From: Ilex aquifolium
Taxonomy: Eukaryota; Streptophyta; Magnoliopsida; Aquifoliales; Aquifoliaceae
NCBI GenBank assembly: GCA_951799425.1
Contig: OX637401.1
Location: 32,041,780-32,105,779, forward strand
Reading direction: 5' to 3'
DNA length: 64,000 bases
Every line of letters starts with the position of its first letter. Position 1 is the first letter of the stretch. This document shows, piece by piece, positions 24,991 to 37,487 of the stretch. Both the position numbers and the translations under genes were made by a program. A model generated the notes under the pieces. That model saw nothing but the letters and a program-made list of their open reading frames with translations. It was not told the DNA's origin and made no database searches.

Positions 24991-25612
24991 TAGGGGTGCA
25001 ACTCGGGCGGGTTGGGAGGGTTAGACAGTCAACCCTAACCCAACCCTAGGTATATAATCTTCAACTCTAACCCTAACCCTAACCTCGGGTTGAGGAACTC
25101 AACCCGAGCATTACCAGAGTTTAATTCGGACGGGCTCGAGTTCACTGCAAGAGAGACAGAGAGAGAGGAGAATAATTACAAATTCATAAAACAATCCATA
25201 TATTTCATTCATAACCGTGCACGATTATTGATCATCTACTTTCACACCAAAAAACTAGTGATCTCAAAGCACAATCCCAGAAAATATAGAAATTAGACCC
25301 ATAAAAACATTAAACTTAAAACATCACACTATCACCACTAATCACGCATAACAGAGTAGCAAGCAATAAGAAACAGATGACGAGGGAGTAAAAATGAAAA
25401 AAAGTGCTAATACTTTATATATATATAATTATTTTTTAATTTATCGGGTTCGGGTTGAAATCGGGTTGCCGATGCCTCAACCCGAGCCCGGCCCAAAATG
25501 AATTCGGGTTAAAGTTTTTTGACCCATGTCCAACCCAAGTATTAAAAATCCTAACCCAAGCCCTAATTTATTCCGGTTGAAATCGGGTTGCCCAACCCAA
25601 GTTGCACCCCTA
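24991..25612. mobile_element. hAT-like MITE with exact 8-bp target duplication
   Basis: 622 bp, termini TAGGGGTGCAAC and GTTGCACCCCTA, flanked by ATTTTGAC on both sides (24983-24990 and 25613-25620). Copy B has the unoccupied site, ATTTTGAC once, at 37359-37366. The inside is rich in GGGTTGGG and CCCAACCC motifs. No transposase. Confidence 0.92.
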
Positions 25613-25898
25613 ATTTTGACAAGTTGAAATATTGTCTTGTCCTGTCATTAGTTTGGGCTGGACTTTTTCTTCAGGTGTTACGTGATAATAGTGTTGTTGC
25701 CATTTGAAATCATCATGGCCGGCCCAACAACAAATTTAAAAAAACTTGGGCTTTAAGCCCCATTTCAAAGGGAGGCCCAAATTTTTAAATACCATAAATA
25801 ACCCATGTAAAAAAGGCCTCATAAAAATATAAGTCCAATCAATCATTTAGGCCCATAGCCCAATATGTCTTAAATTCAAGGTTGTGTTATATATTTTA

Positions 25899-26924
25899 GG
25901 GAGAATTACACCCACACCTCCTGAGGTTTGTCACTTAATCACTCAGACCCCCTGACATTTGAAATATTACACATAGACCCCCTGAGATTTGTGCGCGCGT
26001 AACACTTAGACCGCTGCTGTAAATATAGTCATTAATAAATTACACACAGACCCCCTAAAGTTTGTAAATATATATTACTTAGACCTGTTAAGTATAAAAT
26101 GTTATATTTAGACCAAAAATATTTCAATCAAAGATAAAATATCAAATATTTTACAGTTTACAATTAAAATTCATGTTCTATTGAATCTTTTATTGAAATA
26201 AAATCAAAAATAAAAATTCCATTTTTTCTTAAAAAATCGTGATTAGTATACAATTATATTGTCTATTGAAATTTAATTTGGTTGTTTAAACGACCAAATT
26301 ACAATACCAAACTACCCAAATTAAAGCTAAAAAATATTGTGTCAATTACAGTTTGACCCCTTGTTTAATTTTTTAGTTTTATTCTAATAAATAGTATAAT
26401 TATATACTAACTATGATTTTTTTTTTTAAAAAAACTAGATTTTTATTTTTAATTTTATTTCAATAAATGACATAATAGAACATGAATTTTAGATGTAAAA
26501 TTTATGTCTATTATGAATGACTTAGACCCCTTGTTTGATTTTTTAGCTTTATTCCAATATATAATATAATTGTATACTAATTACGATTTTTTAAGAAAAA
26601 ATTAAATTTTTAATTTTAATTTTATTTCAATAAATGATACAATAGAACATGAATTTTTGTTGTAAAATTTAAAATATTTGATATTCTATCTTTAATTAGA
26701 GTATTTTTGATCTAAATATAATATTTTAAACTTAAGGAGTCTAAGTATTATATACCTACAAACTTTAAGGGAGTCTAAGTGTAATTTATTAACGGATGTA
26801 TTTACAACATGGTTTAAGTGTTACGCGCGTACAAACCTCAGGGGGTCTGTGTGTAATATTTCTAATGTCAGGCGGTCTGAGTGATTAAGTGACAAACCTC
26901 AGGAGGTCTGAGTGTAATTCTCCC
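25899..26924. mobile_element. Foldback element, GGGAGAATTACA family, member 1
   Basis: 1026 bp. The ends read GGGAGAATTACAC inwards on both strands, followed by long inverted repeats (CTCAGACC-type and AAACCTCAGG-type blocks). Exact 9-bp flank TATATTTTA on both sides (25890-25898 and 26925-26933). Copy B keeps the empty site near 39122-39130. No coding capacity. Confidence 0.92.
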
Positions 26925-27083
26925 TATATTTTAACTATACTATATATTGTTGATCAAATTTGAAAAGCTCTTGATTGTCCTCTTTTTGTTAATTTTCCTT
27001 CATATGTTAGCTTTCTACTTGACAATGTATCTCACAGTTGATATGGAGACTCTATAACCTTTCATCTTCTTCTGTATGTGCAG

Positions 27084-27814
27084 ATATATGCATGGATCGG
27101 TTGCAACTCTGCCAAATTTGGACATCTATATGCAGCTGCACCTACACGACCTGTAAGTTTACTATTTTTAGCTCTTTAGAATTGCCTTTTTGGCTGCGTT
27201 CGGAAGCATGGAATCTGCTGAAGTGGAATGGATGACCTTGGAAATAGCATTTTGGAAGATTAAATCAAATGTTGAATTAATTTTGGCCAATTGCAATCGC
27301 AAGATCTCAGTTTATAACGCACGTAGCATACATTTTATGTTGACTCATATTCCTTGCTGCAAATGCTAAGTTGATCTTACTATTTGGTGGTGCCTAGAAC
27401 AACACAGTGAGTGTTACGTCCCTACTTGGAGGGGCTTCTAATAATACCGGATCTGGTATTGCTCGTCGATTAGGTAAATTCTCAATACACAATGAATCTT
27501 TTCGGAATATTTCTTCAGATCCGCAGGCTGATATGCAACCTTTTTCACAGCATTGAAGACTGGATCTTAATGTAATGGTGGCTTGTAACATTCCAAAGAA
27601 TAGCCCCATGATTGAGGTTTAATCTCTCTCTCTCTCTCTCTCCTCATATAGTTTACCAGATGATTCAGCCTGTTGGTTCTAGTTCCTAGCTTTTGATCCA
27701 TATTTCCCCCTAATTTTTCATTGGGGCTTTCAGGCAGATGCTGAGAAAAACCTGGTGCAGAAGTAAATCAATCTGGGGTACACAAGGCCAAAATCTGATG
27801 GGACATCCTCTTAG
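27084..27814 (+). pseudogene. Proteasome assembly chaperone 4-like pseudogene
   Basis: Four decayed exons in order, with splice sites mostly intact: 27084-27152 (WIGCNSAKFGHLYAAAPTRP), 27398-27473 (NNTVSVTSLLGG, NTGSGIARRL), 27551-27616 (KTG, then VACNIPKNSP after a shift) and 27734-27814 (ADAEKNLVQK, then GYTRPKSDGTSS and stop). I recognise this as the C-terminal part of the plant PSMG4/PAC4-like protein, a helper in 20S proteasome assembly. It is broken in three ways: no 5' exon is present, one extra base in the third exon shifts the frame, and a TAA replaces a Leu codon after LVQK. Copy B keeps only the last nine or so codons (40051-40079). The identification is from memory of the family. 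Confidence 0.75.
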
Positions 27815-28513
27815 CATACAGGTGAGGCTCGCATGCTACACACGAAGAAAGGATTAGCATTTTTTGTGGTGATTCTGCTGGCACCAATGCAAGCCAAAAA
27901 AATTCCATACGTAGAGGTTATAGCACCTTTTATGGATCGTGTGAGAACCCCTCTTTTTTTTTTTCATTTTGTTTGTCCTCTAGCAATCTTTTGAAAAGAT
28001 TTGATCCAAATGTAACTGTTATATTGTAGATTATACCTTATGAATCTTAACAATATTTGTATATTGTTGTGTCATTTGCCTTCAAAGTCGTCATCGTTCC
28101 ATGCTTTCTATTAATTGGGCAGGACGATCATTTTGGAAGATTTTACTTACTGCCTTTGTACCTTTAGAAGAACCAATTCATTGCAGCTCAATTAAGACAA
28201 TGGTATATCACAAGGTTCAGTTCAAGTTCAGCAAAATAACTTTCAGCTTGCATCTTTTACGGGTATCTTTGCTATTTGAGGATGTTAGCCTGCTCAGTTT
28301 TCTGGGGATTGTCCAGATCCATATATATATATTGATAAAATACTACTCAAGCATATGATGATTAGAATGTTCTATAGAGTACTTTCATTGAACTATTTGT
28401 AAAACACCCCCACAACCATTCAGTCACTAGATATATATACATTGTGCTCTCCATTATGTGCCAATGTGCAATTATTTATATACACCCACAAATTTGACAC
28501 AATAAAGCACTTC

Positions 28514-31500
28514 TTACTGTGCACTAGCCACCCCATGGACAATGACTTCTGCTTCAACCCAGCTACTGTCTTTTACCAGAAGCCCGACGTTTGATGAATT
28601 GAAAAAACTGAGTACAGTGAATCGAGGCCAACCCAATTGTTGGTTTGATGCACTGAACCAGTAAGTCTCTGCAAGAACACAGAAATCGGTAAGCTCATTA
28701 TATGAGCATGTCGATATATAAGTGGATCAGTTTCCAATCCTGAGATTTAGGAAAGCATTGAGCCAAGACAGTTTTTATACTGCCTAACCAGTGAGTCATT
28801 AGATCAGCCAATATTTACCTTTTCCGAAGACATGATTGCCACGCGTTTGGTCTAGTATACGCAATATGAACTCTGCAAATATTTTGGAGCCAGGAGGAAG
28901 GGTTGTGGGATCAGCCAAAGCCAGATACAGAGATATATGAGTTCCTATGCCACTGTCTTTTCCCTTTGGATATAGTCGTATCTTCCTGCAACAACCCGCA
29001 ACAACAAAATATCATGTAGCAAATGATTCAATGTTGTTGCTAATATGTATGATGCATTTTAACTGAAGACTATAAATGGGATGGTTTAAAATTTGGTGCA
29101 AAATCTTTCATCAGTAACATGTAAATAAAAAAGAAGATGATATATATACATATATATATATATATGTATATATGTATATATATTCTTGAGATTTAGTCTA
29201 GATTACATCTAGGAAGAAATTCATCACTGCATTACCATTTCTGATCTCCAGCATTGAATGCTTCAGAGTCTTCATACTCTTTGTCTAACTTTGAAAATTT
29301 CTCAATTTTCCAAGTGTGCTTGTACTTAATAGCATCCTTCACCATCAATAATGACTCTTCTTTTCCCTTATTTTTCTCCTGATAGACAAAGACCTCTGCT
29401 CCAAACACACAAGTATCGTTGACAAGATAACCATTATCAGGATTGGAAAATGCAGTAAGAGGGATGAACCGATCAAAACCCCATTTCAGCTTCATTCCAT
29501 AAAAGCGTCTTCCCTTTCTCGTTGTATCTAAGCAAGTTAACAACATGATTACCAGTATCACATTTTATGGGAGTGTATTATGAAAAAGGAAACTTGATAG
29601 TTTAGACTGAAGCATGAAACTATGACATTTAACTGGCATGGCGAAATCTGACAGTGAGTCATGAAAACAATGCAACTAGTACAAAAATAGAAAAAGAGGC
29701 AATACAAAACTGTAACACTATTGCTGAATTGGAGATGACACCTTGAAGTGTTAAGTAGTTGTCCTTGTTCTGATCAAGCAAAAACAGTCGAACAACAGCA
29801 TGCACCTCCCAACCAGGACGCAATGAACTAACTTCCGATATCATCAAGTAGAAAGAGAGGTGATCTTTAATATTTTTCCTCTTGTTTCCATTTGGGTAAA
29901 GAACCAACTTCCTGCAAACACAAAAAAGATGCAGCAAATAAAATAACATCCGAAAATTGATAAAACAACAATTTGCAATCAAAAGGTGACTGTAGTCACT
30001 ATACTGAACTATTATCGCAACCACATCAAAAGTAAAGGAATGACAAAGAGATACAATCAAAGTAAATACAATACACACAAAGGGGGAGAGAGGGAGAGAG
30101 AGTACCATTTGTAACCAGCAGCTTCAAAATCATCTGAATTGTATCTCTCAATATTGTTCTTTGTTAGTAATGAAAATAGTTGAATTTTGAGGGTGTAATG
30201 AGTAGGTGGTGTGTCTGAAACTGACGTGAGAATTCCTGCGATAGCAATTATGATAATGATGATGGTGATGCAAATGATCATATTGATAGCATAAAACATT
30301 AAAATTCAAAATGATGTGTAGCATTTGGTATTTGAATTGTATTGACAAAAACTCTGGAAATCATGCACGGCACAGTCATGTATGGACTATTCACATACAT
30401 AAAATATGCATAACCATTTCCACGCAATTGTATTTAAAGCATAATATATACTGGATTAAAACTAGAGGGGCATTAGAAAACACGTAGATTAGCTAGCTCT
30501 GTTAACCATAACAAAGTTCTTGTAATAAATGTAAGGGAGAATTACATCCACACCCCTTGAGATTTGTCACTTAATCACTCAGACCCCTTGACATTTGAAA
30601 TATTACACACAGACCCCTTGAGGTTTGTACACGTGTAACACTTAGACCCCTGATGTAAATATATTCATTAATAAATTACACCCAGACCCCCTAAAGTTTG
30701 TAAATATATATTACTTAGACCTTTTAAGTTTAAAATATTATAGTTAGACCAAAAATTTTTCAATTAAAGATAAAATATCAAATATTTTAAAGTTTACAAT
30801 TAAAATTCATGTTCTATTGAATCTTTTATTGAAATAAAATCAAAAATAAAAATTCAATTTTTTCTTAAAAAATAGTTATTAGTATACAATTATATTGTGT
30901 ATTGAAATTTAATTTGGTCGTTTAAACGACCAAATTAAAATATCAAACTACCCCAATTAAAGCTAAAAGATATTGTGTCCATTATAGTTTGATCCCTTGT
31001 TTATTTTTTTTAATTTTATTCTAATAGATAGTATAATTATATATTAACTATGATTTTTTTTTTAAAAAACTACATTTTTATTTTTGATTTTATTTCAATA
31101 AATGACATAATATAACATGAATTTTAGATGTAAAATGTATGTTCTATTATGAATGACTTAGACCCCTTGTTTGAATTTTTAGCTTTATTCCAATAGATAG
31201 TATAATTATATACTAATTACGATTTTTTAAGAAAAAATTAAATTTTTAATTTTAATTTTATTTCAATAAATGATACAATAGAACATGAATTTTGGTTGTA
31301 AAATTTAAAATATTTGATATTCTATCTTTGATTAGAGTATTTTTTATCTAAGTATAATATTTTAAACTTAAGGAGTCTAAGTATTATATACCTACAAACT
31401 TCAAGAGGGTCTAAGTGTAATTTATTAATGGATATATTTACAGCAGGGGTCTAAGTGTTATGCGCGTACAAACCTCAGGGGATCTGTGTGTAATATTTCA

Positions 31501-31729
31501 AATGTCAGGGGGTCTGAGTGATTAAGTGATAAACCTCAGGGGGTCTGGGTGTAATTCTCCCTAAATGTAATGGTTTGATTCCACACAAATGATTTCATGA
31601 GAAAACGACACATGCATGCTCTAGTACTAGTTCTTCATGCAAATGTAATAAAAGCTTTCAAGAATACACATTATACAGCAGAGAGACAGAGGAGCCCGTA
31701 CCATCTTGGTCGCCAGAGAGATCTGCCAT
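28514..31729 (-). CDS. Double MATH-domain protein, copy A
   Basis: Six exons on the minus strand: 31702-31729, 30106-30235, 29742-29911, 29236-29527, 28819-28985 and 28514-28668. Together they are 942 bases, 313 residues, all GT-AG. Two MATH (TRAF-like beta-sandwich) domains fill the protein: about 22-160 (HYTLKIQLFSLL, KLVLYPNG, GWEVHAVVRLFLLDQ, GFDRFIPL, CVFGAEVFVYQ) and about 178-313 (HTWKIEKFSKL, KIRLYPKGK, ISLYLALADP, EAEVIVHGVASAQ). No BTB or protease domain is attached. MATH domains bind peptide motifs in partner proteins. Plant MATH-only proteins of this kind are a large, poorly defined family related to the N terminus of UBP12/13-type deubiquitinases. The first intron contains the foldback element at 30535-31561. 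No lesion was seen. Confidence 0.88.
29143..29182. repeat. TA-rich microsatellite in a MATH intron
   Basis: TATATACATATATATATATATG-type run between the fourth and fifth exons of MATH copy A. It is absent from copy B, where the intron is shorter. Confidence 0.8.
30535..31561. mobile_element. Foldback element, GGGAGAATTACA family, member 2, in MATH intron 1
   Basis: 1027 bp, same family as 25899-26924, with exact 9-bp flanks TAAATGTAA (30526-30534 and 31562-31570). Copy B has the unoccupied site once near 44535. It lies in the first intron of MATH copy A. Confidence 0.93.
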
Positions 31730-32997
31730 GGAAATAAAGTCGCTAAGGTAGGTAGAAATGTACCGCCCGCCCAGAACAGATTAAAACAATGAAACAATCA
31801 GATTGGGTAACATGCTTTTTATGGATGAAATAAATAAAGCTTTAATTCCAAAGTTCTTAAAGGAGTTATCCTTTTTTTTTAAAAGTGGATTGTTGTTTGT
31901 TTGAGGAACAAGAATCCATTCTTTACTTCCTTGGTGGTACAAACAATTCGCGGAAGAAATCAGTTACTAGAAAACACATACATAATTTATGGTTCAGAGA
32001 GAATATTGCTTGCTTAAAAGGTTGGGCTAAGAAATCAATGTGCTTCCTGTTTGTTTACGTTGTCTTGTCTTCCACAAAGAAAACTTTTGAAAGCACGTGA
32101 GAGCGTTTTTGGTACAGAGAAAGATGGGGGAAAAATGAGGCAACCATTGGAGCAGACTATATTATATATCCATCTCACGGCAACTATCAATCGTAGCAAG
32201 TATTTATTTATTTATTTTATTTTTTAAAATTCAAAATTACTAATAATTTTTTTTGTATGTTCTTCATGATCAAGAATTATTTTTTTACATTTTCGACCAT
32301 CATTATAAAAAAAATTATTTGTTATTTTTTCATCATATAATTTCAATATCTTCTAATTATTTAAGACCTATCACTTGTTTATTTCAAAACTTTCAATTAA
32401 ATCTTTTGTTATTTTTTATTACTAATAATAAATTTATTAATAGATCTTTTTTTTTTTTGTGATTCAATAAGTTTTTCTATTTTTCTCTTTTTTTTCAAGT
32501 TCCTTATATCTGGATTGTTGTTTTTTAGTAGCCACAGTTTTTTGACAATCCAATTTTTTTTATAAATCAATCAAATACTCTCTATAAAAAACATAATAAA
32601 AATCAAAATTTTACAACAATAACACTTAATTTTATCATTAGTGTTCCTAAAACTTAGGATATTATAATGTGAATAAGTTGATTGAAACTATATTTTGTAC
32701 AAAATAACATTGAAAAAAAAAAAGTGCGAGTATAAAATAATATACTGGGGCTGATTTGATGACATTTATTGTGTGAATTGGAAAGATGGTCACAAGCCAA
32801 AGGGGAAAGAGAATCATTTATTTTGTTTTAGATGGAAACAAAAATTAATTTTGTGTGTGTGTGTGAAAGAGAGGGGGGATGATGTTTTAACAGGAGAGAC
32901 ATAGGAGAGAGAGTGTGTTTGATTGATATAATTGACCGGTTAGAAAGAGTAATTAATGGTATTGATTATTGACTTCTTCATTTTTGCATTAAAATTT

Positions 32998-34212
32998 GAG
33001 TTTTTTGACTGTGAGTACAATTTTTTAAACTTATTTGAGAAAAAATGTATGGATAAGATGTTTGCTTTATTAAGTGCAATTTTAATAAAACATATTGTGT
33101 TTGGGTACAAAATTCAATAAAATCAAAACTGTTTTACCTAAATACATTCCCTTAAATTATGCATTATTGATTGACAGTTATATATCTAATCAAATATGTA
33201 AAGATTTCATTAGACTCTCTCACTATCTCTTCCTTATTTTCTCTCCATCTCTCTCTCTTTCCCCATTACTTTTCCCATCTTTTCCCTATTTTCTCTCTAT
33301 ATCTATCATTGATAATTTATTTTCTTTTCAAATATGTAAAGATTTGATTTATTTTTTCATCTCTCCCCCCTATTTTCTCTCTCTCTCCCCCTATTTTCTC
33401 TAACCATTTCTCTCTCTATTTATATCAACATTACAATAACACAATTACACTAATAAGTTACACCAATCAGTTACAATTGTCTTATAATACACCAAATAGT
33501 TATACCAAACAATTACACAAAGTTATAACACCAACTCAATTTGTCATTCAGTTGTTTACATAAACTAAATAGTTGCACTATTTAGTATCGCGACATCATT
33601 ACACCAACCATATATACCAAATTTAGTATAATGACAAAGTCTTTTGTGTAATGATAAACTCAATTTTGTGTATATAATTGGTATAACCATGTCGTGATAC
33701 TAAATTGTGTAACTCTTTAATTTATGTAAATAACTAAATGACAAATTGAGTTGGTGCTGTAATTTCGTATAATTATTTAGTATAACTGTTTGATTTATTA
33801 GAATACATGAATAACTATTTAGTGTATTATAGGGTAATTGTAACTAATTGGTATAACTGATTAGTATAATTGTGTTGTGTAACATTGATATAAGGAGAGA
33901 GAAAAAAGGGAGAGAATAATGAAATGAGGGGAGATGGAGTGAGAGAGAGAGAGAAAATAGGGGGAGAGGGAGATGAAAAAATTAAATCAAATCTTACATA
34001 TTTAAAAAAAAATTATCAATATGAGAGAGAGAGAAAAAAAATAGGGAAGAGAGAGTGAAAGAGTAATGGAGAGAGAGAAGGAGAGAGAGTAATGTAGTAA
34101 TTAATATCCTTTTAATCTTTTTTCAAAAAAATGCATTTATGGCAAAATAAATTTTCTTAATATAATTTAGCTCAAATAAGTCTAAATTTTTGTACCGACT
34201 TTTAAATTACAC
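32998..34212. mobile_element. Foldback transposon with exact 9-bp target duplication (copy B)
   Basis: Same insertion as 22432-23675, carried along by the segmental duplication. Flanks TTAAAATTT at 32989-32997 and 34213-34221. Both arms have drifted (the terminal GGG is now GAG, or GTG at the other end). No coding capacity. Confidence 0.85.
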
Positions 34213-34408
34213 TTAAAATTTCATGTTTTTAACTAAATGTGTTGTGAGCCTTTTACTTTTGCTATGCCACAGACACTTTTTAGCTTTTTGAGCCCATTTT
34301 TGTTAGAAATCTTTTATTAGTTTAAAGTACATAGGACATTTTTGCTTGGACTCAATTTTATTTGAGTTTAATTTTTTGGTTTGTATTGTACCGAAGACTC
34401 ATAAAAAA

Positions 34409-36211
34409 GGGTTTTTTAGATGTGAGTATAATTTTTTAGACTTATTTAGGCAAAAGTGTATGAATAAATTGTTTATTCTATTAAGTACAATTTTTATAAA
34501 AAATTTTGTGTTTAGGTACAAAATTCAAATGAATTAAAATCTTTTTTACTTAAACACTCTTCCTTAATTTATGCTCTCATCATTGACAGTTATTTGAGAA
34601 AACAAATATGTAAAAATTACATATTTGTTATCATTCATTTTTTGAATTTTGAATGAGCAATTTTTGTGGTATATCTGTAATAAAAGTGTGTCTTCAACGG
34701 ATGAGAATTTTTTTCGATATATTTCTGCAGTAAAAATCTTTTTCAACGGCCGGTTTTATTGCGATTTCGTTCAACGTACGGCTTGACGATTTATTTCTCC
34801 GGTTGAGATATATTATTAGTTTATTTTTCGGTTGAAGGTAAGTTATTAATAATTATATTTATTCTTTTATTCGGTTTTTTTTTTTTTTTGGGAATCTCAT
34901 ATGTTCGATTTTGTTTTATGTTTGTTCGTTGTTGGGATGAGGGGAAAAAAAAACTACTTTGGTTTTAATGGGTGTAACTATTTTTTCGTATATACAAAAA
35001 TGTACGTTTTTTTTTTTAAATTGTATGTTTGTATTGATTTTAATTGGTGTAACTGTTTTTCGTATAGACAGTAATGTACGTTTCTTTGTTTTTTTTAAAC
35101 TGTATGTCTGTATTGGTTTTAATTGATGTAACTGTTTTTTCATGAGTGTAACTATTTTTTCGTATAGACAGTAATGTACGTTTCTTTGTTTTTTTTAAAC
35201 TATATGTATGTATTGATTTTAATGGGTGTAACTGTTCTTTAGTCCAGACATTGGTAACTGTTTAATTCATTAGAATGGAATTCATCCAAATTTTTTAGGA
35301 GCATTATAACTCAATTGCACATGGTAACTATTTTTAGGGACACAATTAATGGTTATGAATCACTGTAGGCTATAATTAAGTTTCATACCATGAAAATATA
35401 TGTTTAACATACCATTCGACTTAACAAATACTCAACATAGTTACAACCATTTGATAATATATAATCAACACAATTACTCAATAGATACTTAAAATCACAA
35501 AATAGTTACTCAACACAGTTAAACCCATTAATTTTGGAATATGAATTGTTTATAATTTGAATCACAAATAGTTACTTAAAACAGTTACGTAACTATTTTT
35601 AATCAAAAAATTCTTGTTCCAAAGTATTTTTCCATCTGCATATGCTTTAAATTTTATAATTAGGTTAATCAATCGTTAATTAAAAACATGCAATTTTTTA
35701 CTATCATTTCACGAAAATAGGGTTTTAAGACTTTGTTTTTTTTTTCAAAATCAAATTACAAAGTTTTGTGCAAAAAAAAAAAAAACTAAATAATTAATGA
35801 ATGTCAAAAAACGAAACATCAATGTCACCTGCAATTTTCGGTGAAGAAGTGGCCGGAGATGATGAACAGTTACTGGACCGTAAGAGATGATGAACAGTAA
35901 CTATCGTATTCCTCTTTTTTTTTTGGATGATGAACAATCACAGTTATGGCATTATTTGACCGTAGAAGATGAAGAATCTTTTTTGCCGAAGAATAAGGGA
36001 TTAGATAATTAAAGCCCCTAATTTTTAAACTCTCATTACTTGATTGTAGCCAAAATTTTAGGTAGGAAGACAAATGATTTCTACCCATCAGCACTTTACC
36101 GAATGGCAATAATGTCATTTTTTAAAAATATGCACTTTACCCCAAATAAGTTTTTGTGTTATACTTTTGCATAAATAAGTCTAAAAAATTATACCGGCTT
36201 CTAAATCACCC
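34409..36211. mobile_element. Foldback transposon private to copy B
   Basis: 1803 bp, termini beginning GGG with TATAATTTTTTAGACTTATTT near both ends in inverted orientation. Flanks CATAAAAAA (34400-34408) and TATAAAAAA (36212-36220) match at eight of nine bases. Copy A has TATAAAAAA once at 23853-23861, the empty site. The middle carries a tandem repeat at 34961-35240. No transposase frame. Confidence 0.88.
34961..35240. repeat. Tandem repeat inside the foldback element
   Basis: A block holding GTGTAACT, TTTTTTCGTATA, AATGTACGTTT and TGTATTGATTTTAAT recurs about three times with units near 75-100 bases. Function unknown. Confidence 0.7.
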
Positions 36212-37487
36212 TATAAAAAATGGTGCCTTCATTTTAAATGGGGCCTAAAGTGATCGCTTCTTCGGCCTAGCTATTGGGCCGGCCCTGAAAGGAATTGTCA
36301 AGTTTAGGACTTAGAGCATTTGGGTTTACACAACTCGTTTTTATCTCCACTTGAGCTATCCCATTAGATTGACCAAAAAATAAATTGTATATGAATAGCT
36401 TACTGCTCAGAGTTAACCGTAATGATGGTTGGTTTGCAAAGTTTTCTCTCTTAAACATGGTGTTTTCTATATGCTATCTTCGACAACATCCGATTTCTTC
36501 TGGAATAATTCAGAACAAACAAGTTCTTAGATTCATCCCTCCCAAAATCTTCCATTTCATTATTGAAATAAAATTAATGAATAGCAGATTTAGTTATATT
36601 TTATTTCCGAATTTTATTAACAGAGCTTCCATGCACAAAACTTGAATTAAAAATTTAATTTTGATGGTGTGTTCTGCATAGCTGAGCAGAAGTGAACTGT
36701 TTGGAGATTTGAGAATCACTGGGATATCTAGTCAGAGCTTCTAGGCTCTTGGGAGTTAAGTTATAAGATGACCAAGGATGAAGGTGAATAGACAGAGGAT
36801 TTATAGTGGTTCACCAGCTCGAAAGCTTGGTTAATCTACTCTAATGAAATCCCTTGCTCTTGGGAAATTCTCTATTAATTGAGGAGAAGGTGATTACATA
36901 GAATAAATGCACAGATGACTGCTTGATTACAAATGCGAGAGATTTGTCTTCTATTTATAGTGTGCAGTTGTCCTGCATGATTGTCTTGCGTGATCTTTGC
37001 GATCCTCCCGTAACCAATGGCTTCCTAGCGTAATCAATGTGCTTTCTCTTGATGTTGTTGCGACCCATATACCATAATATTTGGCCATTATGGTTACATG
37101 TGGCCTTCTGGAAGGTGGTAGTTGTCGCAGTCATCGTGTGCACGAGGTCTCATTGTTGAAGATTCCCGACTTGCGCACCCCGAGCTAGTAATCGTGAGCT
37201 GCGAGGTCCGAACTTAGATGTCCAACTTGAGTGGTCTTAACTTAATCTTAACTAATTTTTGGTATCATCAAATTTATATTTAAGATTTCAAAAATCTGGA
37301 GATCAAATTGAGAAAAAAAAAAACAGTACTTTAAAATTTTTAATTAAGAAAAAATAATATTTTGACAAGCTGGAATATTGTCTTGTCCTGTCATTAGTTT
37401 GGGCTGCACTTTTTCTTCAGGTGTTACGTAATAATAGTATTGTTGCCACTCGAAATCATCAAGGCCGGCCCAACAGCATATTTAAAA

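Larger units (their letters stand above)
21691..32203. repeat. Tandem segmental duplication, copy A
   Basis: About 10.5 kb, directly repeated in copy B (32204-45177). Shared parts are the internal hAT-like sequence, the stretch 23929-24983 (matching 36288-37359), 25613-25890, the MATH gene and its flanks to about 32200. Private insertions here are the elements at 24991, 25899 and 30535. Removing private insertions gives about 7.8 kb versus 8.0 kb for copy B. Identity looks high by eye, but no percentage was computed. Confidence 0.85.

Noticed and set aside
25060-25085. CTAACCCTAACCCTAACC-like telomere motif
   Set aside because: Only a few units, inside the hAT-like MITE whose arms are made of similar CCCAACCC/GGGTTGGG sequence. 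Not an interstitial telomere array.
22300-36300. Transposase or reverse transcriptase genes in the repeat-rich centre
   Set aside because: None of the frames shows DDE, RT or hAT dimerisation motifs. The mobile elements here all appear non-autonomous.
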